A DNA stretch of 64,000 nt from Podospora pseudoanserina (GCF_035222485.1 NC_085920.1:6861001-6925000), one strand, 5' to 3'; positions 1 through 12,765 are shown, numbered from the stretch's first letter. Made by a program: numbers and translations. The notes: generated from the letters alone by a model not told the origin.

Positions 1-126
1 TGAACGCGCCTCGCCAAGGCACCCTTTCAAAGCGATGCTTCAGATTATCACGATTATCTCGATTATCTCGAGACACTGGAAATAGAACTCGGCCAATCAA
101 GTAACAGAGCGACTTCATACTTCATC

Positions 127-2146
127 ATGTCGAGTAATATCTTTATCACAAGCTTCTTTAAGCCAAAAGTGGAGGATCCATCGAGCCCTCCCCAACAACC
201 CCAAATCGAAAAACCATCATCATCACCACCACCACCACCACCACCACCACCACCACCACCACAATCACCATCCCCGCCCCCACCAGCACCACCCTCAGCC
301 CTACGCTCACTCTCTTCCTCACCGCTACCGCCTTCTTCAGCACTACGCTCATCTTCTTCGTCACTGCCACCGGTCAGGAAACCTAGAGACAGGAATGAAG
401 TGATCAAAGGCTCAGATGATGAAGAGGATGATTCGGACGACTCAGACGCTGATGCGTTTCCTGACCTTTTCACCTCTCTCCCTCCTTCGGCCCCAGCTCC
501 GGCCTCTACCCTGCTAGCAACTCCAAAAGCAAAGAGAATCGCTGTCGAGGCCTGCTCATCACCACTCACAATCAACACAAAGCACAGGTACGACATCAAA
601 GCCTTGCTTGAACATGCAGAGAAGGATCGAAAATTGAATGAGAGCCAGCAGCGGCTTGCTGCTGTCATGGCTCAAGGCTCCCCAACAAGGAAGGACAGAT
701 CTTCGTTCAGCGCCAGGCCAATCACTGGCGTTCGCGATGCCATGGAGGCTATTCTCCCGGATCTAGACAGCAGTGAGGATGAGGCTAAGAGAGGGAGGAG
801 ACTTCTCGCTGTTAAAAGGACTGAAGCGCTGGAGGTGAGGCCGGAGTGGTATTTCTTTGAGGAAGAGACTCAGGTCGACGACGGCGCCTCTATTACGGCG
901 AGGGCAAGCTTCCCACAAGCTAGGGCTACGGGCTCATGGTCATTTTTAGCTCAGGAAAAAGGCAGACGGGAAATAATCGAAGATGGGCTGCCTTATTACA
1001 TCCAAAGCAAACAGGGCGATCTACCAGATGATATCTTCCTCTGGGTTCTGGATGAAGTCCTTCACGAAAAGTCTAGAAAGCTCCGTGAAGAGTATGTAAG
1101 ACTTCTTGGAGTCTGTCCAGCGCAGGCAGCGCGGGTCATGGATCCCGACCTTATCGTTCAGATGTTTCGAGACCTTGGAGCCTCCAAACACGCCCTCGCA
1201 CCAGCTTCTCAACAAGATCAAGGCAACTGGCTAAGAAAGAACCCCTATTCCGGACGAGACTGGACCCCCTTGCAAACCGTCCTGCGCATTCTATCAAAAA
1301 CCGCCGACGGCCTCTCAGTCCCCTCCCTCACCCAAGCCATGGTTATCCTCCTCCGCCTAGGAATAGACAACATCGTCCGCGACGACCCAGGCGTGGCACA
1401 AGACTTTCAGGACTGCCTTCCCCGCATAGTCCGAGCCGTCCCCCGGGAAGCCTGGAACAATTTTGTAAGGCTCCCCCCCTTTCCTGTCCTCCCAGCCTAC
1501 TCACTAACCCCCCTCCCAGTGCGGCGACGTAACCGACTCCCTCTACTCCCACACCCATTCCCCAGCCCTCCGCTCCCTCGCCATCTCCTCCCTCCCCTTC
1601 ACCCACCCACGTCTCAACGAACTCCGCCGCCGCCTAGCCCTAACCTTCCTCTTCAACGAACCCCAACGCGCCCGCTCCAGACCAGAAGAAACCTTCTCCA
1701 TCCAGTCCGTCCTCGACCTCCTGGAGTACTCAGAGCACTTCATCATCGACAGGCACAGCAAAGAGTTTTACAACCTCCGTGCCATGTCCGAGATGGTCGC
1801 CGTCGCAGTAGCCGACGGTTGCCCCCCACAGGATGGGACAAACGAGGCCGCTCACAGGCAGTTCAACGCCGAAGTAGACCTGCTGGCCCGCCATGTGAGG
1901 AACATGTACTCGCAGATTCCAGATGGCAGCGCGGCTCACTCGTCTAAATGGGAGGCCAAGGCGCAGCTCAAGGACTTTGAGGCGATGTTGCTGAGAGTGA
2001 TCAGGACGAGGGCAAAGCCGGTGGGTCACATTTTCAGGTCCGAGGACGAGGAGGATCAGGACAAAAAGCCAGTCAAGCAGAGTTCCCTGACGGAGTGGAT
2101 GCTGAGGAAGAAAAATAAGGCCAAGACTGAGCCGTCGACTCCTTAG
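127..2146 (+). CDS. Probable SMC5/6-complex loader subunit, Nse6/SLF2 (CANIN)-like
   Basis: Two exons, 127-1464 and 1520-2146, joined across a 55-bp intron (GTAAGG..CCCAG with a CTAAC branch site), give 654 residues. The N-terminal third is disordered: a proline run near residues 30-60, then a very acidic serine stretch near 98-112. The C-terminal half is helical and leucine-rich, with blocks around DEVLHEKSRKLREEYVRLLG and LSVPSLTQAMVILLRLGID. This order of disordered tail plus helical repeat domain resembles fungal Nse6 and vertebrate SLF2, which with Nse5/SLF1 load SMC5/6 onto damaged chromatin. The family call is from memory of the fold and composition, so it is moderate. Residues 4-11 (NIFITSFF) and a C-terminal QSSLTEWM both look like PCNA-binding PIP boxes, and ILPDLDSSEDE looks like a SUMO-interacting motif. 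The alternative is another helical-repeat nuclear protein. Confidence 0.5.
214..262 (+). repeat. (CAT)n/(CCA)n triplet repeat encoding polyproline
   Basis: A CAT run passes into about fifteen CCA/CAC triplets inside exon 1 of the Nse6-like gene. In frame it encodes serine then a proline run, so length changes would be tolerated as whole codons. Confidence 0.9.
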
Positions 2147-2433
2147 GGGAAAGTCACTGCAGGTCATAGTTCAACTATGTAGGTGTTGATGCATGGTATT
2201 TGAATTGCTTTGCTCCTCCTTGTGGTTTCGTGGTAAAGAACGCCCCCCCCCCCTGTAATATAAACATACAAACTCTTGATACCCGCGCACGCCATGCTAC
2301 TTTGGCTTGCTCAACACTACCAACACGCACGTTGAATCATAGAAACAACAATACACTTTATCCGCCACCTCCTCCTTGTCTACTACTCAGTCATGAACCC
2401 TACCCCAAAGAAACATAAACAGGAATAGGAAGC
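2147..2433. other. Convergent 3' flanks of the Nse6-like gene and vma-4
   Basis: No gene. A perfect 15-bp palindrome at 2165-2179 (seven-base arms around one C) lies 19 bp after the first stop codon and could form a short 3'-end hairpin. A C10 run lies near 2244. Confidence 0.6.
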
Positions 2434-3310
2434 TTAGTCAAAGAACTTGCGGTTGGGGTTGTCGCCAAACAGAGCCTTGCGCATGGCGGGAAGGGCGCTC
2501 TGCTTTAGCAGATCCAGCCTGGCCTCCAAAGTGTTGTCAATGTCGATCTTGCCGTTGCCACCAACAATGATCACACCACCGGCGCTGCGTAAATGATATC
2601 ATGTCAGCAGATGTCCTGAAACCATAGAAGGTGGAATGCGTCTCACCTCCCCTCAGCAACCTCATTCTCCTCATCAATCGTCGCCTTGACCTCCCTCCCC
2701 GTCTTCTCCTTATACTCCCCCTCCGCCTTCTCAATCGCATTCTTGACCAGCTCATAATCCGCCTTCCTCGCCCTAATCTGCAGCTCCGGCTCGTTCATCG
2801 CATAGAACCCCTCCAGAATCAAATCCTTGAGGATGCCCTCGTACCTGCCCTTGTCCTCGGTCCCCTCGCTCAGCCTCTTCTCGGCCGCCTGGAAGATGTC
2901 GTCGAGCAACTCCTGACGGGCACCCAGGACGCGGAGACGGGTCTTGTTGGCGACTTTGGAGCTGGTGATTTGCTGCGACATGGTGGCCTGCTTGAACTTT
3001 TTGGCGTAGGCGGCGTCGATGGCGTCGGTCTCCTGGAGGACGAGCTTGCCCTTTTCCATGGAGAATTCTTCGTTGGCTTTGATTTCGATTTCGCGGGCTT
3101 TTTCTTCGGCTTCTTGCTTGATGAAGGCGGTCATTTTGCGGAGTTCTTGTCCGACCTGGAAGGAGGGGCGTTAGCCATCTTCCCCTCCTTTGGGTGATGT
3201 TGAACCCCATTGCAGCCAGCGGTGATGCTGCACCAAAGGTGATATGTTTTGGGGACTTCTAGAACCAGAAGACATACCTGGTCGTCGGACAAGGCGTGAA
3301 TACTTGACAT
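2434..3310 (-). CDS. vma-4: V-type proton ATPase subunit E
   Basis: Three exons on the minus strand, 3310-3278, 3155-2647 and 2584-2434, with introns of 122 and 62 bp, give 230 residues, the usual length for the family. The protein starts [11 protein letters not shown], then a long charged helix ([20 protein letters not shown]) that forms the peripheral stalk with subunit G, then the globular C-terminal domain ending in [20 protein letters not shown] and RKALFGD. Subunit E is part of the V1 stator that keeps the catalytic head still while protons are pumped into vacuoles and endosomes. The short first exon of 11 codons is supported by a good GTATGT donor and by continuity into VGQELRKM. It is convergent with the gene on its left. 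Confidence 0.95.
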
Positions 3311-4634
3311 GATGGGCGGTTTTGTAGTTGGAAGTCGTAGGGAACTATGTGATACAGGTTCCGCAAGGACAAGCGGGAGGGGGGTCGTTTAGAGGATGCG
3401 ATATGCTCTGGCCTGGCCGCGGCTGTAGATGATCTCGATAGGCTTGCGCGGGGAGGTTTATGATGATGTGAGCCTTCACAGGGAAATGTAGCTGTATGTC
3501 TCTAGGCAGTGGTATTGCCGATTAGAAAGTCAATGCGAGGTTGCGGTGCCGCGCAGCTGTGGCTCCTGCGATGTCATTGGAACCAACAGCTGCTGACAAG
3601 CAACCGCCCCCCTGGTCAAGGAGCTCGCAATGGTGGGTCTGCTTGAGTAGCCCAGCCACGCGTTGCATCCCCCACCTCGGACTGATAAGATAAAGGACCG
3701 GGAAGTCAAGCCACAGCTTGGATGAAAGCCACAATGCCACCTGGTGTTGGCATGTGCTGGCACATGTGGCTGGTGCCCAAGTATGCCAGGTCTGGTGATG
3801 ATGCAGGCACGCACCGACAGCCCCAGCTGAGCTGCGTCTTGGCCTGTCCCTGTCCACTGTCGCCGAATGTCCCCACGGTGGAAGTGACGGGGAGAAAGGC
3901 CAGCGTTTCGTCTGCGAATCGTTGCTCACCCGCTCATCTCGTGTCCGAATTGTCTCCAGATCCACGATGCGCCGCTTTTGCGAACCACATCTCTGACCGT
4001 TCCCGGCAAACAACTTGCTGAACCCGACCGCGGTGGCCCAGTGGTCTCACAGCTCTCATACCGCAACCAGGAGCAGCGCCGGGCCTTTTTAGTGGCCTCT
4101 CTTCCCCAGGCCCGGAACACCGTGCCTCAAGATCGCAGTCCCCCCGTAAGCCAGCCTCGACCTCGGCCACTGTGGATTTGAACGACACGAGAAACACTCA
4201 TACGCCGGGCTGTCTGCAAACCATCTGCAACAACAAACACCCCATTGCTCCCTTCTGATCGAGTGCCCGGGAACTGGTAGCGTCATTGAGTGACGTTTCC
4301 TGGCAGCGGTCAGACACAGCATCTTTACTCTTTCCCAACGCAAACGGTCGACGAAGCGCCGGCCCACGATTCAGAGTTTCCACGCCTACCACCTTTTCGA
4401 TACATTCTTCGAGTAAACAGGCTTTGGGCACCTCGTCTACTTTTCTTTCTTTTTGTTTCCCTTTTTGTCCAGTTTAGCTACGATTTACGACTAGTTTCAT
4501 CCGAATCCTAACCACCGATTTTCCTCTTGCCCATCCCAACATTTCAGCACCACAACGATTGCCCATGCGAACACAATAGGACACCGTTTACTTGCCCTCG
4601 AGAACCGCCGCAGGACTGGTTGTCTACTGGCGCA
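3311..4634. other. Divergent promoter region of vma-4 and the NIPA-type gene
   Basis: About 1.3 kb without a supportable gene; all open frames lack coding character. A pyrimidine-rich stretch at about 4437-4478 lies 160-200 bp before the NIPA start codon and resembles the CT-rich tracts found near fungal transcription starts. I see no clear TATA box. Confidence 0.6.
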
Positions 4635-6507
4635 ATGGGGCTTATAGGCGGCTTGTCTCCTGGCGGGAGCATTGCTGTAAGTTGTCCTCCGACATGATGG
4701 GAAACACCTGGCAGCAGGAAAGTCGCTGACAGCTCCCTGGTGACAGCTCGGCATTATAGTCGGCCTTCTATCAACCAGTGTTCAGAGCTTGGGTCTCACA
4801 CTCCAACGAAAATCGCATATTCTCGAAGACGAAAAGGGCCCTTACGATGTTAGGCGCCCGCCCTACAGGAGGAGGAGGTGGCAGCTGGGGATGGGAATGT
4901 TTATCATTTCCAACGTGCTGGGGAGCTCTATCCAAATATCAATGCTCCCTCTGCCGGTATTGTCGACATTACAAGCTTCCGGACTGGTGTTCAACTCGAT
5001 TTGCGCCACCCTGATACTCGGAGAACCGTTTACGAGGTGGTCATTATGGGGGACGTTATTGGTCTGCAGCGGCGCCGTCTTGATTGCTATATTTGGGGCG
5101 ATTCCCTCGCCGACACATACGCTTACGGAGCTGCTGGATCTGCTTGGGAGGCGGCCGTTTGTGATTTGGATGTCGTTCCAGGCGGTAATAGTGATTGCTA
5201 TTGCGGTGGCAACAGAATTCGTCAGCCACTTTACGACATGGATGCAGGATACACGGTTTCGTCTGGCAAGGGGTTTTGCGTATGGATGCATAAGTGGCAT
5301 ACTATCTGCGCACTCGCTCCTGGTTGCCAAGTCAGCTGTGGAGCTCATCATCAGGACAATTGTCGATGGGGACAACCAGTTTGTACACTGGCAATCGTGG
5401 ATGTTGGTTCTGGGTCTCGTCACGTTGGCCCTCAGCCAACTCTACTATCTTCATCGGGGGCTTAAGCTGGTCTCGACGTCGGTGCTTTACCCCTTGATTT
5501 TCTGCGTCTATAACATTATCGCGATTCTGGACGGCCTGATTTATTTCCGTCAGACAGACCTGATAGGCCCGCTCCGCGCATGTCTCATCACCCTTGGAAC
5601 AGCTATTTTACTATCTGGCGTTCTCGCGCTGTCATGGCGCCTCAGCGACGAGCAACATACCCCTGGTGTCGGCCAGTCTTCACTCGCACCTGGTCTTGGC
5701 CTTGTGGAGGACACGGACGGCGAGGAAGAGGAGGAAGAGCTCCTGCTTCACTCTGCACTTGGTGATGAGGAAGAAGCCCGGCCGCTACCGCCACCACATT
5801 ACAGCAGCTACCAAACTTTTAAGCCAGCTCGTACTTCCTTGGAAACCCCTGCTGAACAACCGCCGGTATCACCATTGGTCATGCCAAAACGACAAAGGCC
5901 AACGGCACGCTCGATGAGGACAGTCTCCAACCGCTGGACAGAACGAGCGGAGATCTGGGACGAGCTCGAAGACAGAGAGTCACCAGAGCCCATACCCCCT
6001 GCTTTGAACAGACGGCGGTCGACTACGCTGCCAGCTAGGGAGACAATCGCTGCCCGTCAAGCGATAAGGAGGGGTGTGACCGACTTTCCCATTCTGGGCG
6101 ATGCACCAGCAGATACGGAACCATTATTACCCTCGTCAGCCTCGCCAAGGAGGGACTTTAGGCGAAGAAGGAAGTCAACTGGCTTTCCGGGATTTACCGC
6201 ACGAAGGAACTCATCGAGGAAGACCTCCGGCGGTGGATTACAGGATGCGGTGGGGAACCTGTGGAAGATGAGGTGGTGGAAAGGCAGCGGCAGTAGGTCT
6301 GCTAGTACCACGCCGGTTCTCCCGACGACGGAGGATTCGGCGACTTGGGGCGGTGGGGCAGGAGAATCGTATAGAGATACCCCTGTGGAAACATATAGAG
6401 ATGAGGAGAGTGTTTCGAGAGATCCAAGAGCTGGGAGAAGTAGATCTGAGTCTGGGGCAAGGAGGCTTGTGGGTGGTCAAGATGAACCTCCACCACCGCC
6501 AGTGTAA
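4635..6507 (+). CDS. NIPA-type (DUF803) magnesium transporter
   Basis: Exon 1 (4635-4676, 14 codons) joins exon 2 (4747-6507) over a 70-bp intron ending CTGACAG, giving 600 residues. The join gives ..GGSIALGIIVGLLSTSVQSLG, which completes the first membrane segment; without it the reading frame has no ATG start. About nine hydrophobic segments fill residues 10-300, including the family pattern of a first helix followed by LTLQRKSH. The NIPA family, distant relatives of drug/metabolite transporters, moves Mg2+ across plasma or endosomal membranes. From about residue 305 a 300-residue cytosolic tail follows: acidic first (GEEEEEE), then proline- and arginine/serine-rich, typical of ascomycete members and probably regulatory. 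It is convergent with the tetraspanin gene. Confidence 0.9.
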
Positions 6508-8119
6508 AGGAAAGCATTCATGGCCGGCGTTGATTAGGGGTTTTGGGTTGAGTTAGTTTTGCTTGAATTCAGTTGTATATCCAGAAATGCATTATCTTGA
6601 GTTGCATCATTCGATGCGGGATTAGTCGTTGTTGGCTATCTTGTTTGCTGACTTACGAAGTCTGTCTGCTGTGTGTCAGTAACAGTTGCTGGCTTGGAAT
6701 TCGCCAACTCAAAAGATATCATCAGGGTCAGACACCACGAGAGGACCCCCGAAGAAGCTTGTAGTCAAAACCTACAAGGCAACGCGAGTGATCTCAGGCG
6801 TTGACTAGAACCTACACCGAGTCCCTCGCAGACTCCTCCTGGTTGTGATCAGCTTTCAACCTCATGATGGGAGTGGCCGAACATACCTGACGGCTGTCCC
6901 AACTCACCAGCCAGCACGATGCAACGAGAACCGCAAGCACCACCCGCCGTCTGTCAGCCGGCATGGCGCAACACAGCCGGCCCCCTCCACCAACCACCTT
7001 GACCCGTCACAAATCCGGGACAAATACACAGGTCACGCCCTCCTACCGCAACGCTCCATCCACCAGCATGGTCCGGCATAGGCCCCGGGGTTTGGACGGA
7101 GGAGACAGGTTTTGGGGGTGGGAAGTGGGGTGGACTTGGCTTTTGAGGGTAGAGGAAGGGTGGCTATGGGGAGGTTAGCTAACTGCTGACTTGTGTGGTG
7201 AGTGGACATAACCCAAGATGAGTCACCATACGGTGAGTTTGGGTGGGAAGAGGGGCTATTCTTGGTCAAGGTGAAGTTGTGGATAGGAAGTTAAGAAAAG
7301 TAAGGTACCTAGGTGAGGAGGTTGGAGAGACATGGAGGCAGGCTGATGGGAACTGATGGATGGAATGATGCTGATATTTCTGGGGGGGGGGAAAACAAGA
7401 GGATTTGTTGTGTTGTTGTGTGGATGTTTGACAAAGGCCTGGTTGGTCGTGCATGATGAACAATGTCTGTGATGGGGACTTGAAAATAGTCGAGAGACGA
7501 TCCAAGATGATGGATACGTCTGATGACCTTTTGAAAGGGCGTTAGAGATGGTCGAGGACGTGTCTCTTATCTTTCAAGGCCTTGATTCCACGTACAGTCT
7601 CTATTATTCTGTCTATGGCGTGGGCGGGCAGGGTGTAACTCGCTACTGCCTACCCTTGGTAGCCCAAAGGACAGGAGATAAGACAGTCGACATTGCAAAC
7701 ATAAAGATGTAATTTGCCCAAACACATAATTATATACAACTGCAGACAGCCAGCTACACGCACCATCCACCATCCAGACAACATCTACAAACGATACAGG
7801 GGGGGATCATGAACCGAAATTTCCGAAAAAATGAGAAAGAGATAAAAAGGTATATGGTATGTAACATAAAGCTAGGAAAAAAAAAGTAAGACTTTGCAGC
7901 CCAACAATGATGCTGCCAAAGAATGAATGGTGTGATGTGTGCAAAAAGCCGCTGCTCGCCACACGCTCTCCTCCCTCTCTTCTTTTCACCAGCCGCAAAC
8001 CCAGAAGCGGACCCTTTTTCCATCCCTTGTTCGATCGTCATCGTCTCAATCCTGGCGAGTCGTGGCGGCCCAGGCGGCCCAGGCGGCTCAGCACCCCATT
8101 GCCGAAAGAAAAAATAGCG
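6508..8119. other. Convergent 3' flanks of the NIPA-type gene and the tetraspanin gene
   Basis: About 1.6 kb without a gene. It holds a G run at 7382-7391 and a T-rich minus strand near 7870-7890 that may hold the tetraspanin 3' end. I see nothing else. Confidence 0.6.
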
Positions 8120-8867
8120 TCAAATCCTCCCATACCCGCTCTTCTCATCGATATGCCTGAACCTCTCCCTCTCCTTGCGGTCCTTGAGCAGGCAGGCGGT
8201 CGCCATGACAAACACAAAGTCGATACCGACCATGCCGAACATGGCGGTGAAGATGTTGTCAAGGAAGATGTTGGCGAACGAGGTGATGGGTGTGGCACAG
8301 CCGCGCACGAGAGCCGCGGCCGCTGGGCTGGAACAGGTCGCATCAGTGACGAACGCGGGGGAGGTGCTGTTGAAGTAACCGCAGCAGTTGAACTATTTCA
8401 TAATCAGTAAGAGAAGTTCCAGTGTCACATGTTGATGAACACAAAAAAAAAAACACAAAACGTACCTCCGCCTGCATAAGCTGCTGGACATTCGCCGGTT
8501 GCGCCCAATAAAGCGGCGCAAAATCCTCTCTTGTCTTCAGCGTCAAGATCCATAGGAACAACCCAAGAATCATGCTGAAGAGCCCGCAAAACGTCGTCAT
8601 GTAAGCGCCCAGCTTGAGCCACCCGCGAGACTGCGTCGCCAGCCCCGGTAGGGTGACCATAAATGTGAGGAAAATGAAGACCGCATTCACGATGCCCGCT
8701 GTGAGGGGAAACCTCTGATACAGAAGATTTCTGGCCGCCTGCCTCCCGTTTTCTGGAATCTCATCCCTGATGTTCCCGACGATTACTGAGAAGCCGATGA
8801 TGAAGATGCCCATCAGAAGAAAGAGGCCGTCTGCCACCACGTAGGCTGCTTGTACTTTGTTCACCAT
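8120..8867 (-). CDS. Fungal tetraspanin (Pls1/Tsp3 type)
   Basis: Exons 8867-8466 and 8392-8120 join over a 73-bp intron to give 224 residues, the size of fungal Pls1 proteins. Four membrane segments are clear: residues about 8-32, 55-77, 86-112 and a last one around MFGMVGIDFVFVMATACLL. The large outer loop begins just after the intron with the tetraspanin signature Cys137-Cys138-Gly139 and has two more cysteines, 154 and 166, which can pair with it. The tail is short and charged (KDRKERERFRHIDEKSG). In other fungi Pls1 directs NADPH oxidase 2-dependent penetration-peg formation or ascospore germination. Assignment to Pls1 and not another fungal tetraspanin family is inferred from size and cysteine count only. 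Confidence 0.85.
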
Positions 8868-11800
8868 CTTGTTGTTGGGTGTTGGCTGCTCGCGAGCAAC
8901 CTATTTTTCGGGGAAACTAGCTCGGTTTTCGGTTCCTCCAAGGTCTCTCCTTTCAATTTTCGGTATATAACTGACGGCCAGCGTCCCTTTTCAATTTGTC
9001 TCGTCCTTTGTGATATGTATGTACGTGGTTTTCAAATATTTGCAATGAGCGTACACGGGCGAGATCGACCTGCAAATCCCAGCACCCCCCCAAAAAAATG
9101 TTGATTAAAATAACGGTTCGAATCGAAGTTGAATGGTGATGATTTCGAGTCTCGGCATCGAGCGACGGAGGTTTTCTCGAGTTCCAGCTCTCGGCGCGAG
9201 CAATTGTCGTCGAAACGTACACGAGGCGGACCCAAAGGGAATGACAGAACACACAAGCAACAAGAAAAAATGAGAGACTGTGAGGGTCTAGCCTCAACCA
9301 ACAAACGACAACGAAAAATTAAGATAGGACACCCTTTCCCCAGCGGAAGATGGGAAACGGAAAGGAGAGAGGTTGCAAAAGGAGAGGGAGATGGTGAGAA
9401 GGGACCTTGGCAGAGTGGAGGAGGTGACCCAAAAGGGAGCGCAACTGAGACGGGCTCAGCCTACCACAATGCCAGATTGTGCTTCAAACTCCCAGCCCGG
9501 GCGACAATGCACCAAGAGAAATGGGCTTGACTGCGACAGGAAACAGCTGATTCTGCTCCACCGCAGCGAGTCAACCGCCTGCTTCAGCCTGTATGAGGGC
9601 TTGCGCAGACGCTGTCCAGTGTCGTAGGAGATTCTCGGTCCCTAACAGAAGCCGTTTCAGATGGCGTCGGGAGACATGGGTTGACAAGGGACGGACGCGC
9701 CAGCACGGGCCATTAGGCGCTCTGTGGCGCCGAGTGCAACGTCTCCGAGGCACAGGATTGGTTGCCCGACCCCAGGCCAAGGGGTCTGGGGACGGTCAAG
9801 ATCGAACCATTGCGTCTTTCCGCCCACGCGCCATCAATTTGCGCCACCGTTCCTGATAAACAGGAGGGCCGGATTTGAAGATATCTCGAACCTGGTTGTC
9901 TCTCTTTCATGGTGTTGCTGCGAGATTGGGTTTTCGGCGATAGCTTCCCATGGAATCTTGAAGGTAGAGAAGCTGGAGTACAGATTGGCACTTACCCCTC
10001 AGTACCACGCTCAGCGCGACACAGATGCTAACACAACCTCGAGATCCCGTTCTGACGGCGGCTGGACCAAGATGAGCAACGTATCGCAGCATCGCCTCTG
10101 TTGCACAGATGGGACAAGCCCAACTACATGGTACTATGAGTTGGCAGAAGTTCAGAATCGGGCAAATCGGGTCGGTGTGGTACAAAGATAGGATTCTGAA
10201 CTTCCCAGTGGCTTCTCCATCCGTTCTTTCCGACGAATCTGCTTTCTCTCTCTCGACACCGCTTTTTGGACATAACGGCTGAAGAGTGGACGGTGTAGAT
10301 ACGACGCAGTGTGTGAGAATATCCCAAGATTGTGAGCTGGAAATTATATAAAACAATTCGCGGTCCTGTTTTGGACAAAACATCACCTGATGTATGATCG
10401 ACAACAGAGTTTTTGTCTATAAATATCATGCGGGGGTTTGGTGAGCTGTGATGTCGTTCTGGATCAGCAAAACCCAGGTTCTCGACTAGTGTTCCAGCTG
10501 ACAGGAGACTCACCAGCAGGCACAATGTTCGAGGCCTTCAAACACCGGACGAGATGCTTCGGCCGTTGGAAGCCCGCTTCCGAGGAATTAATTAGTAAGC
10601 TCGGTGCCCCCAAGTGGAGGCCCGCCCGGAGCGTTGAATATGGTCAACCAATCAGACCGCGGCTGGCTTCCAGAAGGAGAAGTTTTGCACTCCGGCCTCC
10701 GGCGCAATCCACCAGCGATTTCACCATCAAAGCCGAGTGCCCACACTTCACCGTTGGAATTCCGCTTCAAGAAGCGGAGTGGAAAACAGTGACAAATAAG
10801 CCATCTCTGTAGTCTCAGAGCGTCGATAAACACCAGGAGTGTCGAACCTGGAGTTTGGGCCGAGAAAATAGAACAAGATAGGCCCGCCTCAAAAGCACGC
10901 TCCAAACTAAAGCCGCCAACGTCTCCTCGCCCCAGATTTCAGCACAGTTTGGAGACCAGGCGGAAAGTCAACTGCCCTGGCTTCGTCCGACTTTCCATTC
11001 ACTTCACTTCATCCCATCTTCTGTCAGATGAATGCACCCCAGAGCTGAACAATCCCATGGTACTTCGTCGCTATCGATGTTCCCCCCTCTCCTATGTTGG
11101 AAACGGAAGCATTACAAGTGATAAAATCTCTCCCTGCTTGTGCATCAACCAGCGGCTCTTTGACCCCCCCCCGGGCTATGACTACGGCTTACCAGGGCCC
11201 CTTTTTCGTGTGCAAATCCTCCACGGGCGCAATCACACGCTATCGCCTCTCCCCGCTTCCCCCTCCCCCTTGCCTGATGCATGGGACCAACCTCACCTCA
11301 CGGGCAAATCGTTCAAGATTTCATCGCGCAACGACTCGAACAGGGGGAAACGGCACGGGTCGCCATAAAAACAAATTCTAAAACCCCACCGCGGGGGCCA
11401 CACAACGCAACAACTCCAAGAGCTTGAGGTCGGGTTTGTTGAACGCCAAGATATGACATATCTTGTTTGAACGATGCTTCAATGTTCATGATGGCTTGTC
11501 GTCGATGTCAAGTGTGTTTCGAGCCGCTTGACCTGTCAGATTGTTTTCTATTCGTCATCTGCAGACCGGCTTTCTGGTTCGGAGATGCCGGTTGGCTGGG
11601 AAGTAAAACATATTGCCCGCCATCGGTACATCTCACATCTCCCGGGCGAGCTCAACCTAGCCTTCACATCGATCGTCGGTGGGGGAGGAGCAGTGCGCCA
11701 TCTGTCATCAGCCCATCACTCTCCGTCCAATATCGATGCAAGGGACTGGAGAGTCCAGCGGTAGACGTACAGATTTCTAATCTCATCTCTTCCCCGTACT

Positions 11801-12321
11801 GACAACCCAGAGCTGCAGGTAGATAGATATATTGCAGAAACGAGATAAAATGATACCCCGCTGCGGTTACACGCTGAGCTGATTGTCGGCTGCGATCACC
11901 AGCGTCACTGGTTGCATTCCAAGGAAAAGTTCCAAGGGGGTCGATGAAGGCAACTCGAGAGGCTTCGGAATTCGATAGTTTGTAGCTGCTCCTCCACACA
12001 GCTTGCATCGTTCTGATGAGGATGGGAAGTGTAAGATGGTTAGCGGTGCTCGTCATTGGACACGGCGTCCTAAGGAGTGGTTCCGACCAGCGAAAACCCC
12101 CTGTTCTGCCTGCACCGGAGGGCTCGCGGCGAGAGGGGGTAGGGAGGGACGCGTGAAGCGTGAGGAAACCAGAGGAAAGCCGCTCTGTGCTGGCTGACGG
12201 GCGACGCGGACTGGTACTGCGGAGTTGCGGCGTCAAAGAAGACCATTGTCGACCCCACACCCACGGGCATCCTCGGCGAACCGCCTCCCGTGCTGGTTCA
12301 CACAGCCCATTGAAATTTACA

Positions 12322-12765
12322 ATGTCAGATGCAAGTGCCCTGCCGGAAGTGTTACGCGCAAGAAATAATAGCGGTCCCTCGCCGCCACCATCACTTGGCC
12401 GGCCTAGGGCACCTTCGCTTGCCGTTGAATCACAAACAGTGATCCATCGTGTCTCCAGGCCTGTGGGTATCGGATATTCCCCCGTGGAGAGAAAGGCCGC
12501 AACACCGTCTTCATCCTCCGTCTCTTCTCCAGAGATCAGCCCTGATAAAATGGCCGAGAGGATGACAGATGACAGCGGCCTGGGCCTGGGCCTGGGGGTT
12601 TTAGATGGAAGTCAACCTGGAAGCCGTCGAGGCCTTCAGTCCCCCCCACACGCTTGTCAGACTGCATTGACCATTGCCCCAGCGAACAGGCCCGGTGGCA
12701 CAGAGCACTCGGTGGTCTGTCTCTTCGCCAACGTTATTTGTCCCTCTCGCACTTGTTTGGTCTGA
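12322..12765 (+). CDS. Weak candidate ORF, 147 residues
   Basis: An ATG with a good upstream context (TTTACA before it) opens 147 codons rich in Ser, Pro and Arg, with a Gly-Leu repeat (SGLGLGLGVLDGS). I recognise no domain. It could be an exon of an unannotated gene, an mcm1 leader ORF or chance. Confidence 0.15.
   Translation: MSDASALPEVLRARNNSGPSPPPSLGRPRAPSLAVESQTVIHRVSRPVGIGYSPVERKAATPSSSSVSSPEISPDKMAERMTDDSGLGLGLGVLDGSQPGSRRGLQSPPHACQTALTIAPANRPGGTEHSVVCLFANVICPSRTCLV

Noticed and set aside
11664-12260. 198-codon minus-strand ORF in the mcm1 upstream region
   Set aside because: Composition is noise-like, there is no domain, and no splice signals support it.
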